DNA from: Liolophura sinensis
Taxonomy: Eukaryota; Mollusca; Polyplacophora; Chitonida; Chitonidae
DNA length: 64,000 nucleotides
Reading direction: 5' to 3'
Assembly: GCF_032854445.1 (NCBI RefSeq)
Contig: NC_088298.1
Coordinates: 23,895,295 to 23,959,294, forward strand
Numbering within the stretch: the first letter of the stretch is position 1; each line of letters begins with the position of its first letter. Positions 53,248 to 64,000 of the stretch are shown one piece after another. The notes under the pieces are model-generated. The model was given only the letters and a program-made list of their open reading frames with translations. It searched no databases and was not told the DNA's origin. A program made the position numbers and the translations under genes.

Positions 53248-56200
53248 AAGTCAGTATGTCTCACGGCAGGGTCAAGTTGTGTTTTGTCCGATTTGTATAC
53301 TGGTGTCATGTTGTCTCACGGCAGGGTCAGGTTGTGCTTTTTCCGATTTGTATACTGGTGTCATGTTCTCTCACGGCAGGGTCAGGTTGTGCTTTGTCCG
53401 ATTTGTATACTGGTGTGATGTTGTCTCACGGCAGGGTCAGGTTGTGTTTTGTCCGATTTGTATACTGGTGTAATGTTGTCTCACGGCACGGTCAGGTTGT
53501 GCTTTGTCCGATTTGTATATTAGTGCCATGTTGTCTCACGGCAGGGTCAGGTTGTGCTTTGTCCGATTTGTATACTGGTGTCATGTTGTCCCACGGCAGG
53601 GTCAGGTTGTGCTTTGTCCGATTTGTATACAGGTGTCATGTTGTCTCACGGCAGGGTCAGGTTGTGCTTCGTCCGATTTGTATACTGGTGTCATGTTGTC
53701 TCACGGCAGGGTCAGGTTGTGTTTTGTCCGATTTGTATACTGGTGTCATGTTGTCTCACGGCGGGATCAGCTTGTGTTTTGTCCGATTTGTGTACTGGTG
53801 TCATGTTGTCTGACGGCAGGGTCAGGTTGTGCTTTGTCCGATATGTATACTAGTGACATGTTGTCCTACGGCAGAGTTAGGTTGTGCTTGTCCGATTTGT
53901 ATACTGGTGTCATGTTGTTTCACGGCAGGGTCAGGTTGTGTTTTTTCCGATTTGTATAATGGTGTCATGTTGTCTCACGGCATGGTCAGATTGTGCTTTG
54001 TCCGATTTGTATACTGGTGTCATGTTGTCTCACTACAGGGTCAGGTTGTGTTTTGTCCGATTTGTATATTAGTGCCATGTTGTCTCACGGCAGGGTCAGG
54101 TTGTGTTTTGTCCGATTGATATACTAGTACTAGTGTCATGTTGTCTCACGGCAGGGTCAGGTTGTGTTTTGTTCGATTTGTATATTGGTGTGATGTTGTC
54201 TGACGGCAGGGTCAGGTTGTGTTTTGTCCGACTTGTATACTGGTGTAATGTTGTCTCACGGCACGGTCAGGTTGTGCTTTGTCCGATTTGTATACTGGTG
54301 TGATGTTGTCTCACTACAGGGTCAGGTTGTGCTTTGTCCGATTTGTATACTGGTGTGATGTTGTCTGACGGCAGGGTCAGGTTGTGTTTTGTCCGATTTG
54401 TATATTAGTGCCATGTTGTCTCACGACAGGGTCAGGTTGTGCTTTGCCCGACTTGTACACTGGTGTCATGTTGGCTCACGGCAGGGTTAGGTTGTTTTTT
54501 GTCCCATTTGTAAAATGGTGTCATGTTGTCTCACGGCAGGGTCAGGTTGTGTTTTGTCCGATTTGTATATTAGTGCCATGTTGTCTCACGACAGGGTCAG
54601 GTTGTGCTTTGCCCGACTTGTACACTGGTGTCATGTTGGCTCACGGCAGGGTTAGGTTGTTTTTTGTCCCATTTGTAAAATGGTGTCATGTTGTCTCACG
54701 GCAGGGTCAGGTTGTGCTTTGTCCGATTTGTATAATGATGTCATGTTGTCTCACGACAGGGTCAGGCTGTTTTTTGTCCGATTTGTATACTGGTGTGATG
54801 TTGTCTGACGGCAGGGTCAGGTTGTGCTTTGTCCGATTTGTATACTGGTGTAATGTTGTCTCACGGCAGGGTCAGGTTGTGCTTTGTCCGATTTGTATAC
54901 TGGTGTCATGTTGTCCCACGGCAGGGTCAAGTTGTGTTTTGTCCGATTTGTATACTGGTGTGATGTTGTCTCACGGCAGGGTCAGGTTGTGCTTTGTCCG
55001 ATTTGTATACTGGTGTCATGTTGTCCCACGGCAGGGTCAGGTTGTGTATTGCCCGATTTGTATACTGGTGTCATGTTGTCCCACGGCAGGGTCAGGTTGT
55101 GTTTTGTCCGACTTGTATACTAGTGCCATGTTGTCTCACTGCAGGGTCAGGTTGTGCTTTGTCCGATTTGTATACTGGTGTGATGTTGTCTCACGACAGG
55201 GTCAGGTTGTGTTTTGTCCGATTTGTATACTAGTGTCATGTTGTCTCACGGCAGGGTCAGGTTGTGCTTTGCCCGACTTGTACACTGGTGTCATGTTGGC
55301 TCACGGCAGGGATAGGTTGTTTTTTGTCCCATTTGTAAAATGGTGTCATGTTGTCTCACGGCAGGGTCAGGTTGTGCTTTGTCCGATTTGTATAATGGTG
55401 TCATGTTGTCTCACGACAGGGTCAGGTTGTGCTTTGTCCGATTTGTATACTAGTGTCATGTTGTCTCACGGCAGGGTCAGGTTGTGTTTTGCCCGACTTG
55501 TATACTAGTGTAATGTTGTCTGACGGCTGGGTCAGGTTGTGCTTTGTCCGATTTGTATACTGGTGTCATGTTGTCTCACGGCAGGGTCAGGTTGTGTTTT
55601 GTCCGATTTGTATACTGGTGTCAAGTTGTCTGACGGCACGGTCAGGTTGTGCTTTGTCCGATTTGTGTACTAGTCTCATGTTGTCTGACGGCAGGGTCAG
55701 GTTGTGCTTTGTCCGATTTGTATACTGGTGTCATGTTGTCTCACGGCAGGGTCAGGTTGTGTTTTGTCCGATTTGTATACAGGTATGATGTTGTCTCACG
55801 GCAGGTTCAGGTTGTGCTTTGTCCGATTTGTATACTGGTGTCATGTTCTCCCACGGCAGGGTCAGGATGTGTTTTGTCCGATTTGTATACTAGTGTCATG
55901 TTGTCTCACGGCAGGGTCAGGTTGTGTTTTGTCCGATTTGTATACTGGTGTGATGTTGTCTGACGGCAGGGTCAGGTTGTGCTTTGTCCGATTTGTATAC
56001 TGGTGTGATGTTGTCTCACGACAGGGTCAGGTTGTGCTTTGTCCGATTTGTATACTGGTGTCATGTTGTCCCATGGCAGGGTCAGGTTGTGCTTTGTCCG
56101 ATTTGTATAATGATGTCATGTTGTCTCACGACAGGGTCAGGCTGTTTTTTGTCCGATTTGTATACTGGTGTGATGTTGTCTGACGGCAGGGTCAGGCTGT

Positions 56201-57570
56201 TTTTTGTCCGATTTGTATACTGGTGTGATGTTGTCTGACGGCAGGGTCAGGTTGTGCTTTGTCCGATTTGTATACTGGTGTAATGTTGTCTCACGGCAGG
56301 GTCAGGTTGTGCTTTGTCCGATTTGTATACTGGTGTCATGTTGTCCCACAGCAGGGTCAGGTTGTGTTTTGTCCGATTTGTATACTGGTGTGATGTTGTC
56401 TCACGGCAGGGTCAGGTTGTGCTTTGTCCGATTTGTATACTGGTGTCATGTTGTCCCACGGCAGGGTCAGGTTGTGTATTGCCCGATTTGTATACTGGTG
56501 TCATGTTGTCCCACGGCAGGGTCAGGTTGTGTTTTGTCCGACTTGTATACTAGTGTCATGTTGTCTCACTGCAGGGTCAGGTTGTGCTTTGTCCGATTTG
56601 TATACTGGTGTGATGTTGTCTCACGACAGGGTCAGGTTGTGTTTTGTCCGATTTGTATACTAGTGTCATGTTGTCTCACGGCAGGGTCAGGTTGTGCTTT
56701 GCCCGACTTGTACACTGGTGTCATGTTGGCTCACGGCAGGGATAGGTTGTTTTTTGTCCCATTTGTAAAATGGTGTCATGTTGTCTCACGGCAGGGTCAG
56801 GTTGTGCTTTGTCCGATTTGTATAATGGTGTCATGTTGTCTCACGACAGGGTCAGGTTGTGCTTTGTCCGATTTGTATACTAGTGTCATGTTGTCTCACG
56901 GCAGGGTCAGGTTGTGTTTTGCCCGACTTGTATACTAGTGTAATGTTGTCTGACGGCTGGGTCAGGTTGTGCTTTGTCCGATTTGTATACTGGTGTCATG
57001 TTGTCTCACGGCAGGGTCAGGTTGTGTTTTGTCCGATTTGTATACTGGTGTCATGTTGTCTGACGGCACGGTCAGGTTGTGCTTTGTCCGATTTGTGTAC
57101 TAGTCTCATGTTGTCTGACGGCAGGGTCAGGTTGTGCTTTGTCCGATTTGTATACTGGTGTCATGTTGTCTCACGGCAGGGTCAGGTTGTGTTTTGTCCG
57201 ATTTGTATACAGGTATGATGTTGTCTCACGGCAGGTTCAGGTTGTGCTTTGTCCGATTTGTATACTGGTGTCATGTTGTCCCACGGCAGGGTCAGGATGT
57301 GTTTTGTCCGATTTGTATACTAGTGTCATGTTGTCTCACGGCAGGGTCAGGTTGTGTTTTGTCCGATTTGTATACTGGTGTGATGTTGTCTGACGGCAGG
57401 GTCAGGTTGTGCTTTGTCCGATTTGTATACTGGTGTGATGTTGTCTCACGACAGGGTCAGGTTGTGCTTTGTCCGATTTGTATACTGGTGTCATGTTGTC
57501 CCATGGCAGGGTCAGGTTGTGTTTTGCCCGATTTGTATACTGGTGTCATCTTTTCTCACGGCAGGGTCAG
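53248..57570 (+). repeat. 55-bp satellite array, about 78 units
   Basis: The unit is TGTTGTCTCACGGCAGGGTC, AGGTTGTGCTTTGTCCGATT, TGTATACTGGTGTCA. Point variants (CTTT/TTTT, TCACGG/TGACGG/CCACGG, TGGTG/TAGTG) mark unit types. A 1430-bp block of 26 units at about 54755-56184 is repeated at about 56185-57520, and a 165-bp, 3-unit block near 54370-54534 is repeated just after itself. Because 55 is not divisible by 3, long open frames of up to 374 codons read the three phases in turn. They are present in all three plus frames and I treat them as non-coding. Confidence 0.97.
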
Positions 57571-57812
57571 GTTGTCGCGTCGTGCATCCCTAAAATTGTT
57601 GTATACTAGTGTCATGTTGTCTCACGGCATGCTCAGGTTGTCACATCGTGCAGCATCCAATTGTTGTATAGCAGTGTCATGTTGTTTCACGGCAGGGTCA
57701 GGTTGTCACATCGTGCAATATCCAGTGTTTGTATGACAATTTGTTACATTGTGTAGTATTCAGTTGCCCCATGACAGTGTTGTGTTGTCTCATGGCACTG
57801 CGGTACAACAAT
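57571..57812 (+). repeat. Diverged edge of the 55-bp array
   Basis: Units keep GTGTCATGTTGTCTCACGGC and GTCAGGTTGTC but replace the GTGCTTTGTCCG part with ACATCGTGCA...ATCCAATTGTTGTAT. They are longer and more irregular than the core units. Confidence 0.85.
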
Positions 57813-58073
57813 TGAATACTACACGGGGCCTCTGTGGCTCAGTTTGGTAGTACGCTAACTCAGCGTAATGACCCAGGAGCCTCTCACCAATGCGGTCGCT
57901 GTGAGTTCAAGTCCAGCTCATGCTGGCTTCCTCTTCGGCCGTACGTGAGAAGGTCTGCCGGCAACCTGCGGATGGTCGTGGGTTTCCTCCGGCCTCTGCC
58001 CGGTTTCCACCCATCATAATGCTGGCCGCCGGCGTAAAACACAAATCAAAAAAAATTGTACCGCAGTGCCATG
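57791..58073. repeat. 18-bp perfect inverted repeat around a SINE
   Basis: CATGGCACTGCGGTACAA at 57791-57808 and its exact reverse complement TTGTACCGCAGTGCCATG at 58056-58073 flank the SINE. After the right arm, array-like GTCAGGTTGTCTCATGG continues. Confidence 0.85.
57825..58055 (+). repeat. SINE type A, full head, shortened tail
   Basis: GGGGCCTCTGTGGCTCAGTT, GTGAGTTCAAGTCCAGCTCA and a normal body. GGCCGCCGGCGTAAAACAC shows deletion of the TCGTATAAG...GAGTAC block. It lies between two arms of an 18-bp inverted repeat at the edge of the satellite. Confidence 0.9.
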
Positions 58074-58109
58074 TTGTATCATGACAGGGTCAGGTTGTCT
58101 CATGGCTGA

Positions 58110-59620
58110 AAACTCTGATATTTCACCTGTATACATGACACACGCGACATTGTCTCAAAGAATAGGTGGGTGAATTTGAATATTTGGCGTTTCCAAACCC
58201 AAACAGGAACGATGCACGCCACCTTGTCCCAAAGGGTCTGACTGTTTAATATGTACACTTAGACACGGCCCGCAAATGACACGGGGTTGAATGTTCCACG
58301 ATGGTGTTTTACGTCTTGAACAGTCTTTATCAGCTTTCTTCTGACATAATACTCCATGTTAGCGCTCTCTATGCTCTCTGAACGTTCCTTCCACACCTAG
58401 AAGCACAAGTATTTACCAACATTATGAAAGCATAGTAACAGCAGGCCAATAAAGTATCGTTTAAATCCTCTCTGTTATTTTTTGGCTTAAAACAGAGAAA
58501 CCATCACATAGTTCTTTTTTTTTATTTTTCGATTGTTGTAAACGCTGTATGAATTTTGCTGATCATGCAACAGTCGTCAGTTTCATTGTAACCGTCCAAG
58601 CTTTGGAACAGTTCTTATTAAGAAGTTTCCAAAAGTTTGTACATTGCAATTTAAAACGTCTTTGTCGCTTTTTGTGTTAAATTATGTTCAGCAAAACCGC
58701 TCCATGCCCTGTAATATCTAAATGAAATAAGAATTGTATTACTGGTTACTGGTGTATTGGCAGAAGACACACAAAACTCCACACAAAAAGCTTTGTAGTT
58801 CATTCCTTTTCGTATTCATTATCTCTCGTTGTTCACCTACAGCATGCCTTTCTTTTTCGTCTATGTAAATCTAAGCTTCATGTTCAACATTCGTACACAA
58901 CTCGTAAACAATAACGGGGAATTCCAAGCCAATACTCAAAAATACCTATTCGCCCAATAGCCCATTGCGAATCAAAAAGCATACGTGTTGGAAATCTTGA
59001 GTGAATTTTGTGCTTTAATAGAATATCAGCGATGTTGTAGAAAAAGTAGAAAAATGGATGCTATATGTTCTTGGTGAGAGGACTGTCGATCTCCTCTCAT
59101 TAAATTTTTATCATGCCGGATATTATATATAACCCAGTGTAAATCGGTATTACCCATTATCCTATCTACTCTAAGCGTGTTGATTTTCCGACAATCGAGT
59201 GCTGGAGCCTAATGGAATTCCTTCCAGACAAACAACCGCGTCTACGCGAATAACATCGCCACTGTTTCTGCATTGCTGTTAATTCACTCATCAATCGGTT
59301 TTCTGCCCATTAGAAGGTCGTCTTCTGTTTGTTTCATTGTCAAGGTACCCTATTGTGGTGAGGCTCACCTTAACCTTGGATAAGTGGTGAAAGAGGAGGA
59401 GGAAGTGAAGTGTGGGGGAAGGGAAGGGGGTGGTTGTAAAATCTCTTAGTCGACTATCATTTAAGAGCTTTCCTGGTTCATTAGCTTAAAACTGCGATTG
59501 TGTTTTCCTGTCGTGGATCAGGTAGAATTATGGTTCACAAATGCTATTGGCTCTTTATATTGTGCCCTAAGAAAATTTTCGGTTAGAGTTCCAGCACAGC
59601 ACAGCGACTCCCCGATATAA
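58110..59620. other. Unannotated sequence
   Basis: No gene or clear repeat. A purine-rich run GGAGGAGGAAGTGAAG followed by a G-rich stretch lies near 59395-59435. Confidence 0.45.
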
Positions 59621-59631
59621 CTGAAATACCG

Positions 59632-59762
59632 CCGCGTTGAATATACTCAAGAATATTTCACCTATACGACGGCTGTCAGCATTATAGGGGGAGAAACTTC
59701 GAAAGGGCCTGGGGAGGGTGGGGGGAACCCATAATCATCCGCAGGCTGCTGCCAGACCAGCT
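59632..59762 (-). repeat. Diverged SINE type A 3' part
   Basis: ATACTCAAGAATATTTCACC, TATACGACGGCTGTCAGCAT and CATCCGCAGGCTGCTGCCAG in minus orientation. The A/T tail is lost. Confidence 0.78.
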
Positions 59763-61440
59763 GTGGCACCTCTCGTAAATAAGTGTTTGTTAGAGAGTAT
59801 TAAGGATTCCATAAGTTTAGATTATTACGGCGTTGCCTTCATATATTACTAATAAGCTGATAACATTTTTGTTTCTTGCTACTTATAAGTATATTTGAGA
59901 AATGTTTTGTCGGTTAAACAATATATAAAAATCGATTAAGCGACATCTGCTCGATAAATTTTTGACCATCGGCGACCTGCTCACGTCGCGGTGCTTAGAA
60001 ACGAACGTATCAACATCGAGCTATTTCCAGATTATTATCCACATGTTGATGTATTAATTCCTGTCTCAAAGTTCCAAAGTCACTATGTTTTCTGGCAGCG
60101 TAAATGATCGATCGTTTGGTCCAGTGAAATCAAACGTCAAGCAGAAGACAAACAGCGTAAACAATAATGTGGCGTAAGAATTTACCAGATAAATGCTTTC
60201 TGAAAGATAACGGATTCAAATAAAAATGCAGACAGCTGACAACCGTTTAGTGTAAGTAGAATATACTTGAGAGGAGTTAATCCAAGAGCTTTTGCAAATA
60301 TCTGTTACAGCGGTAGTTTTCGGTTCAAGGTGTACATCTCAGGGACGACCAGCATTCTCATTCTCAATTAATATAAGCGTTTTTCTCGCTGCAGGGACAT
60401 TCGATCATACCCTGTGTCATTGCCGTGGTTACAATCAAGTTCTCGTTTTTCTGGCCTCAAGTTTAAGTCAGGACGTTTGTCGATTACCTGGCAAAAGGTT
60501 GTTTTCAAAAAATAAATCAAATAAATCAAACAAATAATTATGCTGAATTTTCGTTAAGATGCGCGATTTCTCCTCTGCTCCTCCTAACATAGCACCTGAA
60601 CTCCTTCACAACCATAATTACTAAAATGCTTTAATAAACATTATTAATGAACATATACTATAGTGTACTTTTTTTAACTTGTCGCCTACATTTACCTACC
60701 TGTGTGTGTAAAATCAGTCATACTTGCATACTTGCATGTAGGACTTTAATCGTATTCCATACAATAAAATACTTTAACAACACGTTTTCAAATTCATAAT
60801 GTTGAACTTCACAAATATTTACCGATATCACCTAGTATGACGTCATAATTATTCAGACAGAAGGGGCATGCTTCAGAGGGCTTTCCTCCATTCCAAAACC
60901 TGGCTGTTTTTTGCATAAGCAATAAATAAATAAATGCATATGAATAAATCAATAACGCTTGCATAGCCAAAACTGCCAAACTATAGCTTCATTCGCCTAG
61001 CCTACGTCGTAACAGGTTCAAAATACGTGCATTCACATATTAGTCTTTAGTTAAAATTTATACATCATAATTAACAGGGAGGAAAATAGGTAAGGTTTGT
61101 TTGTTGGGGATTTTTTTTCGGTTAACTGAACAAGTTTTATCTGGAAAACTGACCGAAATATTATTATTTATCAAAGGTATGACTACAAAGACATATTGAC
61201 ATATTCTTTACGTCACTAATAACAGTTCGTCGGCCATTTTTCCAGTCAGGTATATATATATATATAAATCAAAATCACCAGAGGCTTAATTTATCATCGC
61301 CGCGATCAGTGATTGGTGAAAAACTCGGTGAGTAAGTAGAAAACACACAAATCTATACGTGACTTCATCTGTCGCGTTTGGGGGCGGTATTTTGAGATAA
61401 ATAACCCCAATTATACACGTTTCCTTCACCGCTGACCGGT
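59763..61440. other. Unannotated AT-rich sequence
   Basis: Short AAATC/AAATA runs at 60510-60535 and 60925-60945 may be SINE tail traces. A (TA)n run is at 61250-61266. No gene is supported. Confidence 0.45.
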
Positions 61441-61444
61441 TTTT

Positions 61445-61773
61445 TCATCCATACTGAAATCTAACTAGACTCTCATTTGTTTGCTTTAGACGATACTCCA
61501 GGCGAATGGTCGCGCTAATAGCGGAAGTGACGTCATCGGGACGAGAGATATTCAACAAGCCCATTAGGTGATCGTCTGCTTTTGTTGAATGTATTCCGGG
61601 CAGCAAGAACCGGTTATGAATGGAAATAAACTTGGCGTACAAATCGATGACAGACATAACATGCCAGAGTTATCTCGGCTAAGTACATAGCTCAGCATTT
61701 GTACGTGTACCATGGTGACTCTGTTCATGAACCTCTGAAAATATCTTTCGTCGATGACGTTTAACCTTTTCAT
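61445..61773 (-). other. Two overlapping short frames, possible coding relic
   Basis: On the minus strand, 61773-61564 reads VIDERYFQRFMNRVTMVHVQ then MLSYVLSRDNSGML. An adjacent frame, 61657-61445, reads SVIDLYAKFISIHNRFLLPG and RPDDVTSAISATIRLEYRL. The two look protein-like and would meet near 61660 with a frame change, so this could be one broken coding segment or an exon. I do not recognise the protein and chance is possible. Confidence 0.25.
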
Positions 61774-61874
61774 TTGTACGACTTGATTTATTTAACAGTA
61801 AAATCACAATAAAAACTTTACTTTGATTATACTGCATGGTGACTTTATATTTATAATGTGTATATAATTAGGTA

Positions 61875-62945
61875 TTTACGGCGCAGAGAGCAAAACCGGA
61901 GCAGTTACAACAGTGTGTTAGCCGGCAAAAATGTTTATACGTAACCCGTCAAATACGGCTACAGCATAGAGAGTAAAATCAGAGCAGTAACGACAGGGTG
62001 ATAGCTGGCAAATGGTCACACGAAACAGACGAAATACGGCTATATCATAGAGAGTAAAATCAGAGCAGTGACGACAGGGTGATAGCTGGCAAATGGTCAC
62101 ACAAAACAGACGAAATATGGCTGTATCATAGAGAGTAAAATAAGAGCACTGACGACAAGGTGATAGCCAGCAAATGGTCACACGAAACAGGTGAAATACT
62201 GCTACAGTATAGAGAGTAAAAATCAGAACAGTGACGACAGTATGTTAGCTGACAAATGTTCATACGTAACCCGTGAAATACGGCTACAGCATAGAGAGTA
62301 AAATCAGAGCAGTGACGACAAGGTGATAGCTGGCAAATGGTCACACGTAACCGGTGAAATACGGCTACAGCATAGAGAGTAAAATCAGAGCAGTGACGAC
62401 AAGGTCATAGCTGGCAAATGGTCACACGAAACAGACGAAATATGGCTGTATCATAGAGAGTAAAAATAAGAGCAGTGACGACAAGGTGATAGCTGGCAAA
62501 TGGTCACACGAAACAGGTGAAATACTGCTACAGTATATAGAGTAAAATCAGAACAGTGACGACAGTATGTTAGCTGACAAATGTTCATACGTAACCCGTG
62601 AAATACGGCTACAGCATAGAGAGTAAAATCAGAGCAGTGACGACAAGGTCATAGCTGGCAAATGGTCACACGAAACAGACGAAATACGGCTACGGAATAG
62701 AGAGTAAAACCAGAGCAGTGACGACAGTGTGATAGCTGGCAACGGTCACACATAACCGGTGAAATACGGCTACAGTATAGAGGCTAAAATTAGAGCAGTG
62801 ACGACAGTGTGATAGCTGGCAAATGTTCACATGTACCGGTGAAATACGGCTGCAGCATAGAGAGTAAAATCAGAGCAGTAACGACAGTGTGATAGCTGGC
62901 AAATGGTCACACATAGCCCGTGAAAGACGGCTCTTGATGTAAAGG
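61875..62945 (+). repeat. 81-bp tandem array, about 13 units
   Basis: Units contain GGCTACAGCATAGAGAGTAA, ATCAGAGCAGTGACGACA, TGATAGCTGGCAAATGGTCA and GTGAAATAC. Two unit types alternate in blocks: GGTCACACGAAACAG and GTTCATACGTAACCCG. The final unit and right flank recur at 20.29-20.47 kb. Confidence 0.95.
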
Positions 62946-63740
62946 CATAAATAGTAGCACTTTACACGCCCCCTAGCACCATGGCTTAAGTCGGATTTCA
63001 GTGGTGATAAATGTCCCTCGTCTAGAATTACTCAATATGCTTTGTTGTCATCACAATTAACATACAATCACATTAAAATCACATGTGACTTTTTATGGAT
63101 TTTTTATAAATTGACGGAATAAACACCGAGCTTCATCAATTAATAGAAATTTTCCTACATGTACTTATAAAACTGATCGACATCGTTTAAGCAAAAAAAA
63201 TTCTAAAACGTTCTTTGTTGTTAAACAACATTTGATCAAACTGTACAAGCATTTTTTGAATGATCTGGCACCGGTTAGAGCTTGAGTTTTCCGAACAATG
63301 GTAAATGAACGTTTATGCATTAAACATTAATAGGCTTGCTCGAGAGCACATGGAAGGGGAGGTGATACAGTGGAAGTGGGCTCAATTCTCCCCTGCGGGT
63401 TCAACCCCGACCTTGGACAACAATTTGTCGGATCCGAAGCTCTCGTTCTTCGTTGGATTTTGATGACAATAAGCTATGAATGATGCTTGTCGGCCAATAC
63501 TACATTCATACGGTCGTTGATATCACATATGCGCAAATCGGGCAATTGCATTCTAACTGCGGAATGAAGGAGCACTGATTGGGTAATACTGCCATACAGA
63601 TATTTTAGGTTGTTGATACACTATAAATATCTGCACTGCTATTTTGCACCTAGCTGAAATATATCAGAAATTTGTTTGCTTTGCATAGAAGTGAAAAACT
63701 TTTTTCCAATGTTACTACCCATCCCACTGGAGTTTAACAA
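62946..63740. other. Right flank of the 81-bp array and possible old repeat
   Basis: Begins with the TTTACACGCCCCCTAGCACC module. GCGGGTTCAACCCCGACC at about 63397 is box-B-like, and 63640-63712 resembles 46500-46590. No gene is seen. Confidence 0.45.
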
Positions 63741-63747
63741 AGGTAAC

Positions 63748-64000
63748 AAAATGCTAAGACTTCACTTCCAGCAACCCCAGCACAAAAAATGCTAAAACTT
63801 CACTTCCAGCAACCCCAGCACAAAAAGTGCTAAGGCTTCACTTCCAGCAACCCCAGCACAAAAAAATGCTAAAACTTCACTTCCAGCAACCCCAGCACAA
63901 AAAAAAAATGCTAAAACTTCACTTCCAGTAACCCAACACAAAAAAATGCTAAAACTTCACTTCCAGCAACCCCAGCACAAAAAGTGCTAAGACTTCACTT
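63748..64000 (+). repeat. About 38-bp minisatellite running off the window
   Basis: Six to seven units of AATGCTAAAACTTCACTTCC then AGCAACCCCAGCACAA. Units vary mainly in the A-run length (5-9) and by AAAGTGCTAAG variants. The array is cut by the window end. Confidence 0.95.

Noticed and set aside
53256-57736. Many frames of 60-374 codons with CILVSCCLTAGSGC-like repeats
   Set aside because: All three plus frames are open and the unit length is not a multiple of 3, so this is best explained by stop-free satellite units.

Overview
This is a eukaryotic, almost certainly animal, window, and the repeats point to a mollusc (bivalve more likely than gastropod). The argument rests on tRNA-headed SINEs with (AAATA)n tails that look like those spread through molluscan genomes, interspersed short DNA transposons, and an extreme density of minisatellites. 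I find no convincing host protein-coding gene. There are no bacterial signals (operons, ribosome binding sites) and no intact tRNA or rRNA gene. Most long open frames here are translations of tandem repeats and should not be read as genes.

Layout. 1-3.3 kb: SINE remnants and a small minisatellite. 3.3-6.84 kb: a 3.5-kb foldback element with inverted arms of about 0.7-1 kb, whose loop carries a 37-bp minisatellite. 7.18-14.13 kb: a three-level nest. A 24-bp minisatellite is split by a degenerate Ty3/gypsy-type LTR retrotransposon (LTRs 8040-8162 and 13891-14010, coding on the minus strand). That element is in turn interrupted at its 5' LTR junction by a Tc1-family transposon with an unbroken 335-aa DD34E transposase (12554-13561). 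15.4-16.6 kb: a KpnI-motif minisatellite and a 98%-identical pair of 246-bp direct repeats. 16.86-18.6 kb and 22.7-24.4 kb: AT-rich arrays of about 15 bp, both invaded by SINEs. 19.2-20.5 kb: an 85-bp array joined to a module that reappears at the end of the 81-bp array at 61.9-63.0 kb. 20.8-21.6 kb: tandemly duplicated copies of a MITE ending in TACACT. 26.8-30.5 kb: the longest repeat-poor stretch, which with its left edge holds seven CACGTG hexamers in 2.25 kb. 30.5-46 kb: dense SINEs, plus minisatellites at 35.7, 37.0, 37.8, 41.6 and 43.5 kb, two of which seem to derive from SINE 3' tails. 46.66-48.18 kb: a dead Tc1-family element with recognisable inverted termini. 50.2-50.95 kb: a 73-bp array. 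53.25-57.8 kb: a very large 55-bp satellite with a 26-unit (1430-bp) higher-order duplication. 63.75 kb to the end: a 38-bp array running off the window.

How the parts relate. At least three SINE types (A, B and C below) share a related 3' terminal sequence, which suggests mobilisation by one LINE partner; no LINE is present in the window. The only plausible complete gene is the Tc1 transposase. The retrotransposon genes (gag, protease, RT, RNase H, integrase) are present in the canonical order but broken by stops, frameshifts and an internal deletion. Roughly a fifth of the window is tandem array.
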